From: Rhizopus arrhizus
Taxonomy: Eukaryota; Mucoromycota; Mucoromycetes; Mucorales; Rhizopodaceae
NCBI GenBank assembly: GCA_024220505.1
Contig: JAKZZE010000006.1
Location: forward strand, 2,138,583 to 2,202,582
Direction of reading: 5' to 3'
Length of the DNA stretch: 64,000 nucleotides
The notes beneath the pieces were generated by a model that saw nothing but the letters and a program-made list of their open reading frames with translations, made no database searches and was not told the DNA's origin. The translations under genes were made by a program, and so were the position numbers. This document shows, one piece after another, positions 20,714 through 33,133 of this stretch; position 1 is the first letter of the stretch, and each line of letters begins with the position of its first letter.

Positions 20714-22343
20714 CAGTAGCGGACAAAACTGGTGCACAAAAATTAAAATCAACATTGTATCTCCGCCATATGTCTGCGACTTTTGTGGCATATACCATCT
20801 GAAAGACAGTCCAAAATATACATTATGTTATGTAAACCGGAACTGTGCCGGACATCCCCCAGGCATAAGGTCATTTTTAGTGATTTTTTGCATATTTCAA
20901 TTTTCGCCAAAAATGTAGTGCTTGTCTAGCCTTCTTTCAATTTTCCCCATATCTCTCCCGTTTGCTTTCAGATTTCACAGCATATTAGTAAATTCTAGTA
21001 GCTCTTAAAAAATATATAAAACTGTACTTATTTTGTGTTTCCCATTGAGTCCCCCCTTTTGTTTTTACCCTATTCACTATAACAAAGTACTAGCCTTATA
21101 TGTTTAAGAAAATAAGCAACTGTAAAAACGAAACTCTGAGATCTCGAACACGCCTAGTTCGTACGACAGCAGATATTTCTAGAGTAACAAGGATCTCTAA
21201 ATGGACAATCAACAGGAGAAAGAGGGAAGAAAGAAACTTAATGTCTTGTGATCATGAAGGTATTCCGCTATTAGCCTGAAAAGTTATTAGTTCAGTCATC
21301 AACCTAGAGCTTGGACAAGGTCCGCTACACACAGTTCCTGATGCTCAGCACATTTTGAGGACCTTAAGATACAGTGTTAGCAGACTGTCAGTCTAAAGGC
21401 ACAGTAGGAAGCTAGATTTTGAGTCCGGAAGTAAGGAATCGAAGAATTTCATCAGCTGTATTAGCCGGAAAAAGCGATGAATGTGGTATCACGACAAGCC
21501 ATTGTATACAATAGAGGGCTGGAAGTCTGCTATCTTTAGCAATGAAACAAATATGAACATTATGGATGCAGATAGTATACACTAATATTGAAAGCAAGTC
21601 GAGCAACCTGAGCGATTTTTTCACGGTGATCAAACAATGAAGCATGCTGGCTGCTCTGTTATGTTTTAAGGCTGTATTAGATATTGAGGACCAGAATATG
21701 TGTGTCAGGTATACGATGGTATAATGAACTCATAAATATACACATATATTTCGCTTACTTCATACCACAAAAGCCTAGCGTATAGTAGTCTAAAACGTCG
21801 TAATCTCTCGTTTCAGTATGACAATGACACAAGGCACAAGTCAACGCATGTCATAAACTCAATATTTGATAACAGCGCTTCTGTGCTACAAGTTTAGCCG
21901 CCACTAATCCCGGCCTAAGTCCGCTTAAGCATGCCAGGTGGCAATTGATGGCAAAGGTATGATGATACGACACTAGATCAAAAAGGGTCGATGATCTTTG
22001 GAAAAGAATAGTTAAAGAGCCGGGTTCTTTTACTGAAAATGATATACACGCATATTATTAGCATATGCAAAGAAGAATATCCGATAATATCAAGAGATGA
22101 GATGATTATATAAAGTCTAAGATTTTAGCCACTTTTGCGGTTTTTAGAAAATATAAGATTTTATAAATTCAAAGCACGCTTATCGCTCAGTTTTAACAAT
22201 GTCATGCTTAGAACATACATAGATTACAATGACTAGTATATCCTCCTTCTAGTACAGTTTCATGACTATTGCAATTACCATGAGCAGGTAATGGTAGTTA
22301 AAAGCTAAAAAAAAGTTTTGTGCACCAGTTTTGTCCGCTACTG
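20714..22343 (+). mobile_element. M1: degenerate Tc1/mariner element in T3
   Basis: 1630 bp with inverted ends CAGTAGCGGACAAAACTGGT and complement, flanked by TA. The interior retains Tc1-like traces on the plus strand: a helix-turn-helix-like stretch near 21150-21230, YDNDTRHKST near 21820 and a P-L-x-H-x-x-W stretch near 21920. Many stops make it inactive. It is almost identical to M2 in opposite orientation. It interrupts the 36-bp subterminal array of T3. Confidence 0.8.
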
Positions 22344-22730
22344 TATATAAGTGGTTCATAAAGAAATATATAAGGCAATATGAGTGGTCAATAAAGAAGT
22401 ATATAAGGCAATAGGAGTGTTCGATGAAGAAGTATATAAGGCAATATGAGCGGTCGATAAAAGAACAAAAAGACATATAAAGTAATGTTTTAAAACGTAT
22501 CATTCGTTGCTCAAACGTTGACTAGTATTAATTGAAACGTAAAAAATGCTTTGGTAAAAGAACACTAAATGACATCCTCTTGCTTGCGTAAAAGTTATTT
22601 AACGATTACTGCTCTGCCTCGAAAATCGTTTAAAAGAGCAATAAAATTCCGTGGAGTTGCGTTAAACTTCGCGTTGTTGCGCTCATTTATGCTAAAAAAC
22701 TACGTTTAATATCTCCAATTATTTGCAGTG
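22344..22730. repeat. T3 right end: remaining 36-bp array and terminus
   Basis: After M1 the array resumes at TATATAAGTGGTTC and continues to about 22465. A conserved AT-rich stretch of about 265 bp leads to the inverted terminus ending at 22730. Confidence 0.7.
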
Positions 22731-22731
22731 C

Positions 22732-24051
22732 CACTGCAAATAATGTTGCACCTTTGACGTAGAATTCTGATATCGGTGACAGTCATAGGTCCACAGATTT
22801 TAAAGTTTTTTTTTAAAAAAACAATATATCTTGCTGTATTGGTCATTTTCGAAATATGAAAAATGATTTAGATGCGAAAAAAATAAAGAAATTAAGTAAT
22901 GTTATTTTTTTCATTGTAAGGTAAATATTCATAAAGTTATTCACGTTTTAAAAAAATGTCTTTTTTTTTACAGATGATCTTTTTTTGGAAAGCTTGTTCT
23001 CCTCTATCGTTGAAAGACCGATATCTTCTTTTTTTTATTTTTGAGGGCAAAATGCGGAAAACAAAAACACATTGTGATTATTTTGATCAGAAGAATACAT
23101 ATTAGGAAGGCAGTCTGTGCTTTTTAGCTTAGCTCATTAGAAACGTGTAACAGAATGTAACAAAATAGTTGCGTTTGGGAAAAAAAAAGAAGCTGAAAAA
23201 TTAAAAGTAAAAAAAAAAAGACAAAGTTAAAAAAAAAAAGACCTAGTGAAAAAAAAAAAAAAAAAAAAAAAAAGAGCATAGCAATAAAATGTTACTTATT
23301 CAAATGAAAACAATAACCTAACAGTAAACATGTTTTATAAAAATACAAATGCTTTTACATTATAACAAAAGAATACGTGTATATTCTAAAAAGAATAAAA
23401 AAAAAAGAAGCTTTGTTAACATCTTGTTACAAGGCAATGATAATTAATAGATACATGCACAGTTTTTTGTTTTTCAAGTAAATAAAGTGCTTTATTATTT
23501 TTTATGACAGATAACATAATAGAATATATGTTTTTAAGCTTATATTAGTTCATTACTTACTTTATGTTTGCACATGGGTGTAATTTGCCATTAGCCATTA
23601 GCCATTAGAGATGTTAACATTGCCAACTTCCTTTATCAAAAAGGGCTTTTCAACAACAAGCAACAATATAAGTTTGATATTCTTATAGTTTTATCGTGTT
23701 AAAACGAACAACTTTGCTCATGTGGCTCATGTTCGTCATCCGAATGTGTCCCATTAGGAATTCCTAATGTAAAAAAAAAAAAAAAAAAAGAAACCGACAT
23801 TAGACTTGGTTGTTATTACTTTTTTATAAGCTTACATTTGACCAGTGCTTGAGCTTTCCTTTTTTTTGTTTTGTGCCTTTGGCATCTAGAGTATTCCATG
23901 AAACAAAACAAGGGAAAAAAAAAGAAGTTGTTTTACTGCCTTATTTCATTGTTTAAGCACCGACTGTTTTTGCAAATTTACTACTCGTTTTTTATCAGGC
24001 GCATTTTTTTTTTCCTTCTTTATTTCTTTACAAAATACTAAATTCTTCAAA
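22732..24051 (-). other. T4 left subterminal region
   Basis: After a private terminus of about 130 bp, the sequence from about 22865 follows the T1/T3 left region. It includes GCCATTA repeats near 23587-23610 and the conserved block at about 23711-23768. That block differs from the others at two positions only. No long frame. Confidence 0.6.
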
Positions 24052-26923
24052 ATGAACAACATCAACAACATTAAAATCGCTTGCACTTGTACCGAATGCA
24101 GCATGCATCCCGGTGGATTTAGAAGACTTGCAAAGAGAACTGTTCTTACTCATAAGCGTCTGGACAGATTCAGAGGAAGAGGTTATAGTTTTTATTTTTT
24201 CGTATAAACGCACTCGTGTTAATGTAAAAAAAAAAAAAAAAAAAAAAAAAATAGAGTCCAGAAGACAAGTAGCCGAAGTCATGCAACAACCAACAGCCGT
24301 CCTTGAAAACGAAAGTGAGCATACCACCTTTGAAGGTATATTTTCAGTCGACAAAGCATTTTACATTAGAAAGGATTTATTTATTGAACTGTATTTTACA
24401 ATTTGTTAGACCACATGAATGTTGATGGAGAGGAGGAATTGAGCCACGAAGAACAGCTCAAGCATCTTTTGGTGCTCTACGTGGTTCTTTTTCAAGCAAA
24501 GTACCTCTCTGTACAAGCTGGTGAAGAATTGTTGGCCTTTCTCTCTTTCTTTGTTCGTGCTCTTGGCCATGACATGGAGATACCAACAAAGATCTCCACG
24601 GCTCGTGTCATGGTCAACTACTCGTCTGCCAGCAGTGGTGTTTCTCGTTTTCTTGTCTGTTCCCTTTGCAGAAGCGTTTACACCACGGGAAGTTTGCATG
24701 CCCGACAATGCTCTTATGTCAGGTTTGCAAACAACCCTCACTGCCAAGAACAACCATGTGGTAATCCTCTTTTTGTTGGAAGCACCGTCAAGCCTGCTCT
24801 TGAGTACCCTTACAACTCAATTTTGGAAACGTTGAAGAAGTTTTTTGCTCGTCCTGCCTTCGAGTTCCAAATTGAGCAGTGGAGAAGTAGATCGGTGGAA
24901 GAGGATGTTCTTTACGACATCTATGATGGTAGAGTTTGGAGTCAGCTTGCCGACTCAAATGCTCAGCCATTTGTCAACAAAGAAAGGTCGTTGATGGTGT
25001 CGTTGAATGTGGACTGGTTTCAGCCTAGTGACGGTATGCACTATTCTTGTGGTGGTGTGTACCTCACTATCAACAATCTCCCAAGAAGTTCAAGGATGAA
25101 GACTTCCAACGTTATTCTTGTTGGTATGATTCCTGGTCCTGGCGAGCCCACGGATGACCAAATTCAAAACTTCTTGCGGCCAATGGTGGATGAGTTGATT
25201 GTCCTGTACGATGGTGTGGTTATACCCACCTATCAATGCCCAAATGGTATGCTTGTTCGTGTTGCTTTAATGTCAGTCAATTGCGACATACCTGCAGCGC
25301 GTAAAGTAGCCGGGTTTATGGGGCAGTCAGCTCATAAGGCTTGTAACAAATGCTCAACTGTCTTTCCTAGAATCAGTACTGGTGTGAATTCATCCAAGCC
25401 TGATTTTTCGAACTTTGATGATGAACACTGGATAATGAGGGACAGTATTCAACAAAGACAAGAAGCATTTGACTGGCTGAATGCAACTCACATCACTCAG
25501 CAAAGAGCCTTACAGACGAGCACGGGGAGTAAATGGAGTGAGCTCCATAGACTTTGTTATTTTGATGTGGTGAGATTGACAGCTGTGGATCCAATGCACA
25601 ACTTGTTTCTTGGTACACCAAAAAGAATGATTGAAGTTTGGGAAGGCCGTGGTTTGCTCACTGTAAATGATTTCAAGGCAATGGCTGATGAATCTAGCTC
25701 AGTTATCATTCCTTCTCAATACTGCAAGATATCTAGATGTATGTAACAAATATAAAAAACTTTAATTCATGTTCAAGCTAACAATTATTTTTTTTTAAAA
25801 AAAAAAAGCCAAGATTGAAAGTTGTTTCAGTAACATGAAATCAGACGAGTGGAGAACGTGGTGCGTTGTGCTGTCGCCATTTCTCTTGAAACAGAAACTG
25901 GCAAGAGAGCACTTTGACAATTGGATGCTGTACGTTGAAGCGGTGAAATTGGTCACTGGGCCCCTTGTTACAAATGAAGACATAGACATAGCCCATTCAC
26001 TCTTTAAAAATTTTGGCAAGACTTGTGTTCGACTATATGGAAACTCTATGGCAACACCAAACATGCACATGCATATGCATCTCAAGGAATGCTTTTTGGA
26101 CTTTGGTCCTTCTTATGCCTTTTGGCTTTATGGTTTCGAACGCCTTAATGGTAACATAAAAAATATAAACATTAATTTTAAGACAGGCTTCGAAACAACC
26201 TATGCAATTATGTTTATCCAAAATGTTCATACACAAGACCTCATACACTCATTACATTCATTCATTAACACAACCAACAATGACATGCTCCTATTAGTGA
26301 AATCTATAGAAAAGATAGGCGAGGTTACGAGTGATGAGAGTGGTTTAACGCCATTTGACTACTCTCGTTTCATAGACGGGCCTAGTTTATTCAATTCGAC
26401 GATTACTGGTAGTGAGCCTCTGCCACCAACCTCCTATCCTTTAAAATACAACAAAAAAACACACCTTATATGCCATGAACATTATGAAGCTTTAAAAGCC
26501 TATTATATCTACACCTATGCAACTAATACATACATCGATACTACTATACATTCATTTAAAAATATCACTTTGCTTGGACAACTTTATCAGCCAGCAATTA
26601 ACAATTCCTTTTCATCATCACCTTCATCATTCATTCAGGCCATTGTCGACAATCAACTGCGCATTGGTCAAATATCATATCTTTTCACACATTCATTTAA
26701 CAATATGACTCATTACTTTGCATTTGTCAATTGGTACAGCCATGCGACCCAGCATTTCCCCACCTTCGATGGTACTGGCATCCAAGTGTGGAAGAATCAA
26801 TATGAACCAGTGTCAAGACTTAGCATACTTCCAATTCATCGAATTTATAACCCTGTTGCTGTCAAATCATACATCGATAACCACATCCTCACTCTCTCTC
26901 TTCCAAGAAAAATTTATATGTAA
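24052..26923 (+). CDS. T4 Tnp2/Plavaka-type transposase (884 aa)
   Basis: Four exons: 24052-24181, 24255-24335, 24410-25738 and 25809-26923. The exon phases join without a stop. The N-terminus has a Cys cluster, CTCTECSMHPGG, with TVLTHKR after it. A second cluster, CSLCRSVYTT, precedes the catalytic part. Landmarks are LNVDWFQ (Asp272), IPGPGEPTDDQIQNFL, CDIPAARKVAGF (Asp363), AVDPMHNLF (Asp464) and AFWLYGFERLNG (Glu624). The order matches Tnp2-type CACTA transposases, with a candidate triad Asp272-Asp363-Glu624. Relative to T2 it is clearly homologous but diverged. T5 carries a broken copy. Intron 1 contains an A27 tract, and the last intron also has A runs. Confidence 0.88.
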
Positions 26924-27110
26924 CAAATATGCAAAACCATTAAATCATTCATTTATCTATCGATATTATTATTATTATTTTTATTTTATTACATATTTTA
27001 CTAAAGAATCATTCAATAGACTAGCTTTTTTTTTTAACAAATGTTTATTCAATTTGAAAAACGACAACAAAACAAGGAACAAAAAGGAAAGGAAAAAAAA
27101 AAGTGGATGC

Positions 27111-30016
27111 CTATGGCATTGGGTTGACGGCGGCAAAGGAGGAAGAACCAGAAACAGAAGTTGGAAAGCCAAGAGCAGGGGAAGAAAAAGCCCAGGAAGG
27201 GTAATACTCATGGTCGAGCTTATAAGGGAACTCCACCTCAACATTTTCTATTCTTCTTCTAATAGCTGGTGGAGCCCCCTTTTTCTTTAACAAGTCTTTG
27301 TGCCCTTTCTGCAGCTCTTTGTGGAATTCCACTACCTGTAGGCAATTAAGGTACAGTAGCGGACAAAACTGGTGCACAAAACTTTTTTTTAGCTTTTAAC
27401 TACCATTACCTGCTCATGGTAATTGCAATAGTCATGAAACTGTACTAGAAGGAGGATATACTAGTCATTGTAATCTATGTATGTTCTAAGCATGACATTG
27501 TTAAAACTGAGCGATAAGCGTGCTTTGAATTTATAAAATCTTATATTTTCTAAAAACCGCAAAAGTGGCTAAAATCTTAGACTTTATATAATCATCTCAT
27601 CTCTTGATATTATCGGATATTCTTCTTTGCATATGCTAATAATATGCGTGTATATCATTTTCAGTAAAAGAACCCGGCTCTTTAACTATTCTTTTCCAAA
27701 GATCATCGACCCTTTTTGATCTAGTGTCGTATCATCATACCTTTGCCATCAATTGCCACCTGGCATGCTTAAGCGGACTTAGGCCGGGATTAGTGGCGGC
27801 TAAACTTGTAGCACAGAAGCGCTGTTATCAAATATTGAGTTTATGACATGCGTTGACTTGTGCCTTGTGTCATTGTCATACTGAAACGAGAGATTACGAC
27901 GTTTTAGACTACTATACGCTAGGCTTTTGTGGTATGAAGTAAGCGAAATATATGTGTATATTTATGAGTTCATTATACCATCGTATACCTGACACACATA
28001 TTCTGGTCCTCAATATCTAATACAGCCTTAAAACATAACAGAGCAGCCAGCATGCTTCATTGTTTGATCACCGTGAAAAAATCGCTCAGGTTGCTCGACT
28101 TGCTTTCAATATTAGTGTATACTATCTGCATCCATAATGTTCATATTTGTTTCATTGCTAAAGATAGCAGACTTCCAGCCCTCTATTGTATACAATGGCT
28201 TGTCGTGATACCACATTCATCGCTTTTTCCGGCTAATACAGCTGATGAAATTCTTCGATTCCTTACTTCCGGACTCAAAATCTAGCTTCCTACTGTGCCT
28301 TTAGACTGACAGTCTGCTAACACTGTATCTTAAGGTCCTCAAAATGTGCTGAGCATCAGGAACTGTGTGTAGCGGACCTTGTCCAAGCTCTAGGTTGATG
28401 ACTGAACTAATAACTTTTCAGGCTAATAGCGGAATACCTTCATGATCACAAGACATTAAGTTTCTTTCTTCCCTCTTTCTCCTGTTGATTGTCCATTTAG
28501 AGATCCTTGTTACTCTAGAAATATCTGCTGTCGTACGAACTAGGCGTGTTCGAGATCTCAGAGTTTCGTTTTTACAGTTGCTTATTTCTTAAACATATAA
28601 GGCTAGTACTTTGTTATAGTGAATAGGGTAAAAACAAAAGGGGGGACTCAATGGGAAACACAAAATAAGTACAGTTTTATATATTTTTAAGAGCTACTAA
28701 AATTTACTAATATGCTGTGAAATCTGAAAGCAAACGGGAGAGATATGGGGAAAATTGAAAGAAGGCTAGACAAGCACTACATTTTTGGCGAAAATTGAAA
28801 TATGCAAAAAATCACTAAAAATGACCTTATGCCTGGGGGATGTCCGGCACAGTTCCGGTTTACATAACATAATGTATATTTTGGACTGTCTTTCAGATGG
28901 TATATGCCACAAAAGTCGCAGACATATGGCGGAGATACAATGTTGATTTTAATTTTGTGCACCAGTTTTGTCCGCTACTGTATATTAGAAAAAGAGGTTT
29001 ATTGATATGTTATACTTACTCTTTCACTTCTGAATGATGGCCGCTTGACAATAAATGTACGGCCATCTTCATCTTCTGGGCCATCCTCCTCATCAGAGGT
29101 CCAAGCAACCGTCAAGATCTTTTCGGCAAATGGGAACCGGGCGTGGTATGCTGCTGCGTTGGCGTTGTAAGCAATCCTCCTGTTAAGGAGTTTCTATCAT
29201 AAAGTATTGATATAAGTATTATAGGCATTTTATATTATGATTTTTTGAATATCAAGTACTTACTGCATTTACGCGGCTGCGGCAGGCTGACGTTGGTGTC
29301 GCCACAGCTTTCCCATTTGCCTTATCCACCATGTAATAGAACTTACTTCTAATCATGGTGAATATCTGCGAATCAGTCAGGCAATTGAAGCGTTGGTGCT
29401 TCCTGACTTCATCGCGCAACAGATTTTTTACTTTTCTGTTGGCCTTGTCGGTGATGGACTTGAGCGTATCAAACTTGATGCCACGGCCAACCAAGTATTC
29501 ACGGTAGTGATCAGCTATGTGATCCTATAATGTAAGTGAAAAAATTAAGAAATAAAGTTACTAAATTGAATTTACTAATTGATACTTTAATTTTTAGCTT
29601 ACACTACACTGCTTTTTGATCTTGTTGATCTCAGCCACAGAAACATACTGCTGCCCTTGCTGTGGCTGTTGAACTGGATGTTGCTGCTGCTGCTGCTGCT
29701 GTTGCTGTTGCCACATTTGAGCAAAAAACTGCATTTGGGCAGCCATCATCTCTGGTGTGAAACTAGAGGCTGCTCCAATAGCCTCTGCACCAGTATGGCT
29801 ACCAAATGTTGCAACAGGAGCGGCCACAGGAGCAGAAACGGGAACAGGAGCAGAAGCGGGAACAGGAGCAGGAGCGGGAACAGGAGCAGGAGCAGGGAAA
29901 AGAGAAGAGGAAGAAGGAACAACAGTGGATGATGATCCAGCGATATTTGAAGAAACTCTTGCCCTTTTTGGGGCATTGCTGGGAACGTTGATGGGTGTAG
30001 CGACGCGTCTAGACAT
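27111..30016 (-). CDS. T4 second gene: coiled-coil accessory protein (357 aa), M2 in intron 3
   Basis: Four phase-0 exons on the minus strand: 30016-29603, 29524-29264, 29193-29020 and 27335-27111. Exon 1 starts MSRRVATPINVPSNAPKRAR, continues with a Pro/Ala/Val repeat (PAPVPAPAPVPAS) and ends in Gln runs. Exon 2 has DHYREYLVGRGIKFDTLKS and RSKFYYMVDKANGK. Exon 3 has the acidic WTSDEEDGPEDEDG and VKRPSFRS. Exon 4 ends FAAVNPMP. The reading frame is intact. Intron 3 is 1684 bp because M2 inserted there; in T1 and T5 it is about 58 bp. Donor GTAAGT and acceptor CTACAG are preserved. Function unknown; the gene is convergent with the transposase and separated by about 190 bp. Confidence 0.8.
27354..28980 (-). 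mobile_element. M2: degenerate Tc1/mariner element inside an intron
   Basis: 1627 bp, TA-flanked, with the same ends as M1 and the opposite orientation. It is nearly base-identical to M1, including the internal stops (for instance, the same 77-codon chance frame is present in both). It lies wholly inside intron 3 of the T4 second gene. Confidence 0.82.
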
Positions 30017-31717
30017 TTTTTAAAATAAAGTATAAAGAAGAAGAAAAAAGAAGAATGTGCTACATTGTTTTTATATTCTTCAGTTTATTTTGTACTCTTT
30101 TTTTTTTTTTTTTTTTTTAAAAAAAAAAGAAAAAAAAAAACACTATTAGGGTTGAAGATGTTAAATTTAAATAAAGAATAAGTCTAACAATATATAAACA
30201 AGCTTTTTGAATATTTTAATAGCTGAACTGTGTTAAAAAATGCAGTTGAAACGAGCTTTCATGGTTATTAGAATTTACTAATACTGAATAATTGTAACAC
30301 TTGTAAAATGAAGCTATAAAAAAAGTACTTTTTTTTCCCTTTTTTTTTTCCTTTTTTTTTTAAAAAAAAATCTTTTCTGAAAGGTAAGTTCTTAATATTA
30401 TATATACTCTATTATTGCTCTAATGGTACTTGTACTTTAGTAAAGTTGTGTTGGCTGCTTTCTTTATAGTTTAAATTGTCTTTATAAAGTCTTTTTCCCA
30501 GGATTATAGTTGCTTCTTCTTTTACTTGTTGGTATAAGCTTGGCTGGTGTCTTTTTTTCTTCTTTTATCTCGTGGTTCGTCTAAAGCAAGGTACTATTAC
30601 TTTTACTATATACTCCATAACTAATATTTATTATAGATGCGTTCTGCTTCCTTTTTTTTTACTTGTTGGTAAAGCTTAGCAAGGTTTTTCTCTTAGCCCA
30701 TCTAAAGAAAGGTACTATTACTTTTATTACATATCCTTCATAGCTAATAATTATTATAGATGTCTGCTGCTTTTTTTACTTGTGAGTATACGCTTAGCTA
30801 GTTTTTTTCCCATGGTCTATCTAAAGAAAGGTACTATTGCTTTTATTATATATACACGATATTTAACATCTATTGTAGATGAATGTTGCTCTGCTTTGGC
30901 CTCTTTCTGTTTCTTTCCTGGCTTTTACTTTGGTTCTTAAGTACTGATGTATTTCCTTCTTTTGCTTTAATTACCCAGGTCCTTGTGCCTTTGAGTCCTT
31001 GTGTCTTTGAATCCTTGAGCTTGGCTTTTTTTTTTTTTTTTTCTTTTGAGAACTTTTTGAGTTCCACGAGACTAGTTGATGTATTTTTAGATTAGATGCT
31101 GCTATTCTGGTGACATTAGGTAAGTCAAGCACACTGCTAAAATGCTACAAGCAAAGAAATACTATGTATTGTTATTATTATTTTATTCAAATAAAAAAAA
31201 GCTATTTTTTATAAACAAAATCCCTATTTTTTTGTATATATAAAGCAAAATTTATTGCAATATGAATGGTCGATAAAGAAGTATATAAAGCAATATAAGT
31301 GGTTTATAAAGAAATATATAAGGCAATATGAGTGGTTCATAAAGAAGTATATAAGGCAATATGAGCGGTTTATAAAGAGTAAAAAGACAAATAAAGTAAT
31401 GATTTAAAAAGTATCATTGGTTGCCAAATTATTTATAACGTAGAATAGACTATGTAAAGCAGCTAACAAGAGAGACGCCTTCGCAGAACGACAATTGGGT
31501 CTGTATAAATCTACTTATAGCTATGGATCATCATTTTCGTTAATATCGGCACCATACAGAGACGCAGAATATATTGACAGACATTTAGGTCCTTAAAGGG
31601 TGCCGATATTGACGTCGGCATAAATACCCATTCAATCACAGCTTTTGGCATCGTTAAACAGAAAAGCATATTGCTAAAAATTAACAATGTGCAGAGTTTG
31701 CACGATTATTTGCAGTG
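30017..31717 (+). repeat. T4 right subterminal region: modular exon-like array and 36-bp repeats
   Basis: From about 30384 (GTAAGTTC after AAAG) to 30890 there are four modules. Each has a T-rich segment, GGTACTATT(A/G)CTTTTA and an ATAG/GTAG followed by ATG, so each looks like a short intron plus exon. From about 31240 to 31380 are some four 36-bp subterminal units. The last 330 bp to 31717 are private to T4. No coding frame spans the modules. Confidence 0.6.
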
Positions 31718-32056
31718 GTCAAATCAGCCAATAGAAGTTGAATATAACCTTCCATTCAGGTACCGACCGAACAAACGGAAGTTCAAACCAACAATACCAA
31801 ATCGGGAAAGGAAAAAGGCGCGTCTGTATCAACTGTACCTTAGGCATAAGCAAAGAATGCAAAAATTAAAGAATGAACTATATCCCTTAGACAATATTTG
31901 AATATCCATGAATATAAATAGCATTCACATTTTCATTAAATAAAGAATCATCTTTAACATCATTTTATTATTTTTGTGTTTAGTCAAAGTCTTGAAGAAC
32001 TGTTGACTTACCTTACATCTATCCTCATCTACATTTGTCTGTTAGTGCTCTTCACA
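31718..32056 (+). repeat. R2 5' LTR, right part, and primer-binding site
   Basis: Resumes the LTR after the T1-T4 array, starting at the GTC duplication. It matches the R2 3' LTR from AAATCAGCCAATAGAAG to the end of the latter at AACTGT. TATAAATAG (about 31915) and AATAAA (about 31939) are present. The end is placed at TTCACA (32056) because TGGTAGCATCTGCGG, a plausible tRNA primer-binding site, follows two bases later. The end cannot be confirmed because the 3' LTR is cut earlier. Confidence 0.65.
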
Positions 32057-32131
32057 TTTGGTAGCATCTGCGGTGTTCTTTATCTGCTGTGTATTTAATT
32101 TAATCTGGAAGACTTATCTAAACGTCTTAAT

Positions 32132-33133
32132 TTGTTAACAATGGGTGATAATCAAGAAAGAGTCGTTGGTGAGAATACCTTAGGTGAAGGTATTAATATG
32201 AATGGTGACATATCTATTCTAATTCGTGAATTTACTCGTGCCTTGAAAAACAATGGTGGTAGCTATAAAACTGCGGAACCTTCAACGTACAATGGTACAA
32301 GAGATGCTTTAATCATTGACTCTTGGTTAAGGTCTATTGAAAGATTTAGCGAATTCAATCAATGGGAGAATGTCCGTACGAAAAATTATGCTTTGACCTT
32401 ACTACGGGGACGTGCAGAGGCTTGGTACCGCTCTCTTGAAGTAGCTAATGATGAACCTACCGATTGGGCAACGTTCAAAAAAGAATTGATCGACTTCTTC
32501 CGTCCTGAAAATTCAAGAAGGCTTGCTCGTGATAAGTTGCAGAACTATGTTCAGACTGGCTCCTTGGTCGACTACATAAATGGATTTATGGATATAATTG
32601 TCGGTATCCCTGGAATTTCGGATGACGAATCATGTGACAGATTTATGAGGGGTCTACAAGACCCTCGTACTCGTTGCCATATTCGTCAAATTAATGCCAC
32701 AACACTCAAGGCTGCTGTCCATGCTGCTATATCGTTCGACTCTGCACAGTTCGAACATATCGATACAAATAATTATAATGGCAATCGTTACAGTCAGCGT
32801 TTGAACAACTTTGGCGGCATGCATAAGTCAGTTCCACCTGAAATTAATGACCCCATGGAATTAGATGCCCTGGATTTTCGCAGTCGTAATCAAAATCGAC
32901 AAGGAAACAATGGTACATGCTTCTATTGTGGTAATAAAGGACATCGTCGTGCAAATTGTCGAATCAGAATTCAAGATATCAAGCGTCTTGACAATGAAAG
33001 ATTTAACAAGATTCGTGGTGGTAGCAATAGTAGTCGTAATTATAATGGTTCCAATAATGGTAATAACAATCGAAACTACGGTGGTAATGGCCGTCAACCC
33101 AACAACCATGGTAACAAGCAGGATTTTCATTAA
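32132..33133 (+). CDS. R2 Gag (333 aa)
   Basis: Retrotransposon Gag with the capsid-type helical core at about residues 60-190 ([38 protein letters not shown]). A CCHC zinc knuckle, [14 protein letters not shown], lies near residue 265. The tail is Asn/Gly-rich ([16 protein letters not shown]). The start used is the ATG at 32132; another in-frame ATG at 32141 is equally possible. The stop at 33131-33133 overlaps by 19 nt with the pol frame, which is one base back. That suggests -1 frameshifting, although no canonical slippery heptamer is obvious. Confidence 0.88.
   Translation: MLTMGDNQERVVGENTLGEGINMNGDISILIREFTRALKNNGGSYKTAEPSTYNGTRDALIIDSWLRSIERFSEFNQWENVRTKNYALTLLRGRAEAWYRSLEVANDEPTDWATFKKELIDFFRPENSRRLARDKLQNYVQTGSLVDYINGFMDIIVGIPGISDDESCDRFMRGLQDPRTRCHIRQINATTLKAAVHAAISFDSAQFEHIDTNNYNGNRYSQRLNNFGGMHKSVPPEINDPMELDALDFRSRNQNRQGNNGTCFYCGNKGHRRANCRIRIQDIKRLDNERFNKIRGGSNSSRNYNGSNNGNNNRNYGGNGRQPNNHGNKQDFH

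Larger units (their letters stand above)
18338..22730 (+). mobile_element. T3: family I transposon without genes, carrying M1
   Basis: Same 16-bp ends and orientation as T1, with CCA duplicated at 18335-18337 and 22731-22733. The right CCA includes the first two bases of T4, so T3 entered the T2-T4 junction. It has lost both genes and keeps only the two subterminal regions and a short central piece (about 19560-19790) that it shares with T6. M1 occupies 20714-22343. Confidence 0.85.
22732..31717 (+). mobile_element. T4: family I transposon, both genes open
   Basis: Ends CACTGCAAATAATGTTGC and complement of CACTGCAAATAATCGTGC, flanked by GTC (18333-18335 before T3 was added, and 31718-31720). 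It has an open transposase gene on plus and an open second gene on minus, whose third intron holds M2. The ends differ from T1, T3, T5 and T8 beyond 13 bp and resemble T6, suggesting a subfamily. It is the best candidate for an autonomous family I element here. Confidence 0.85.
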
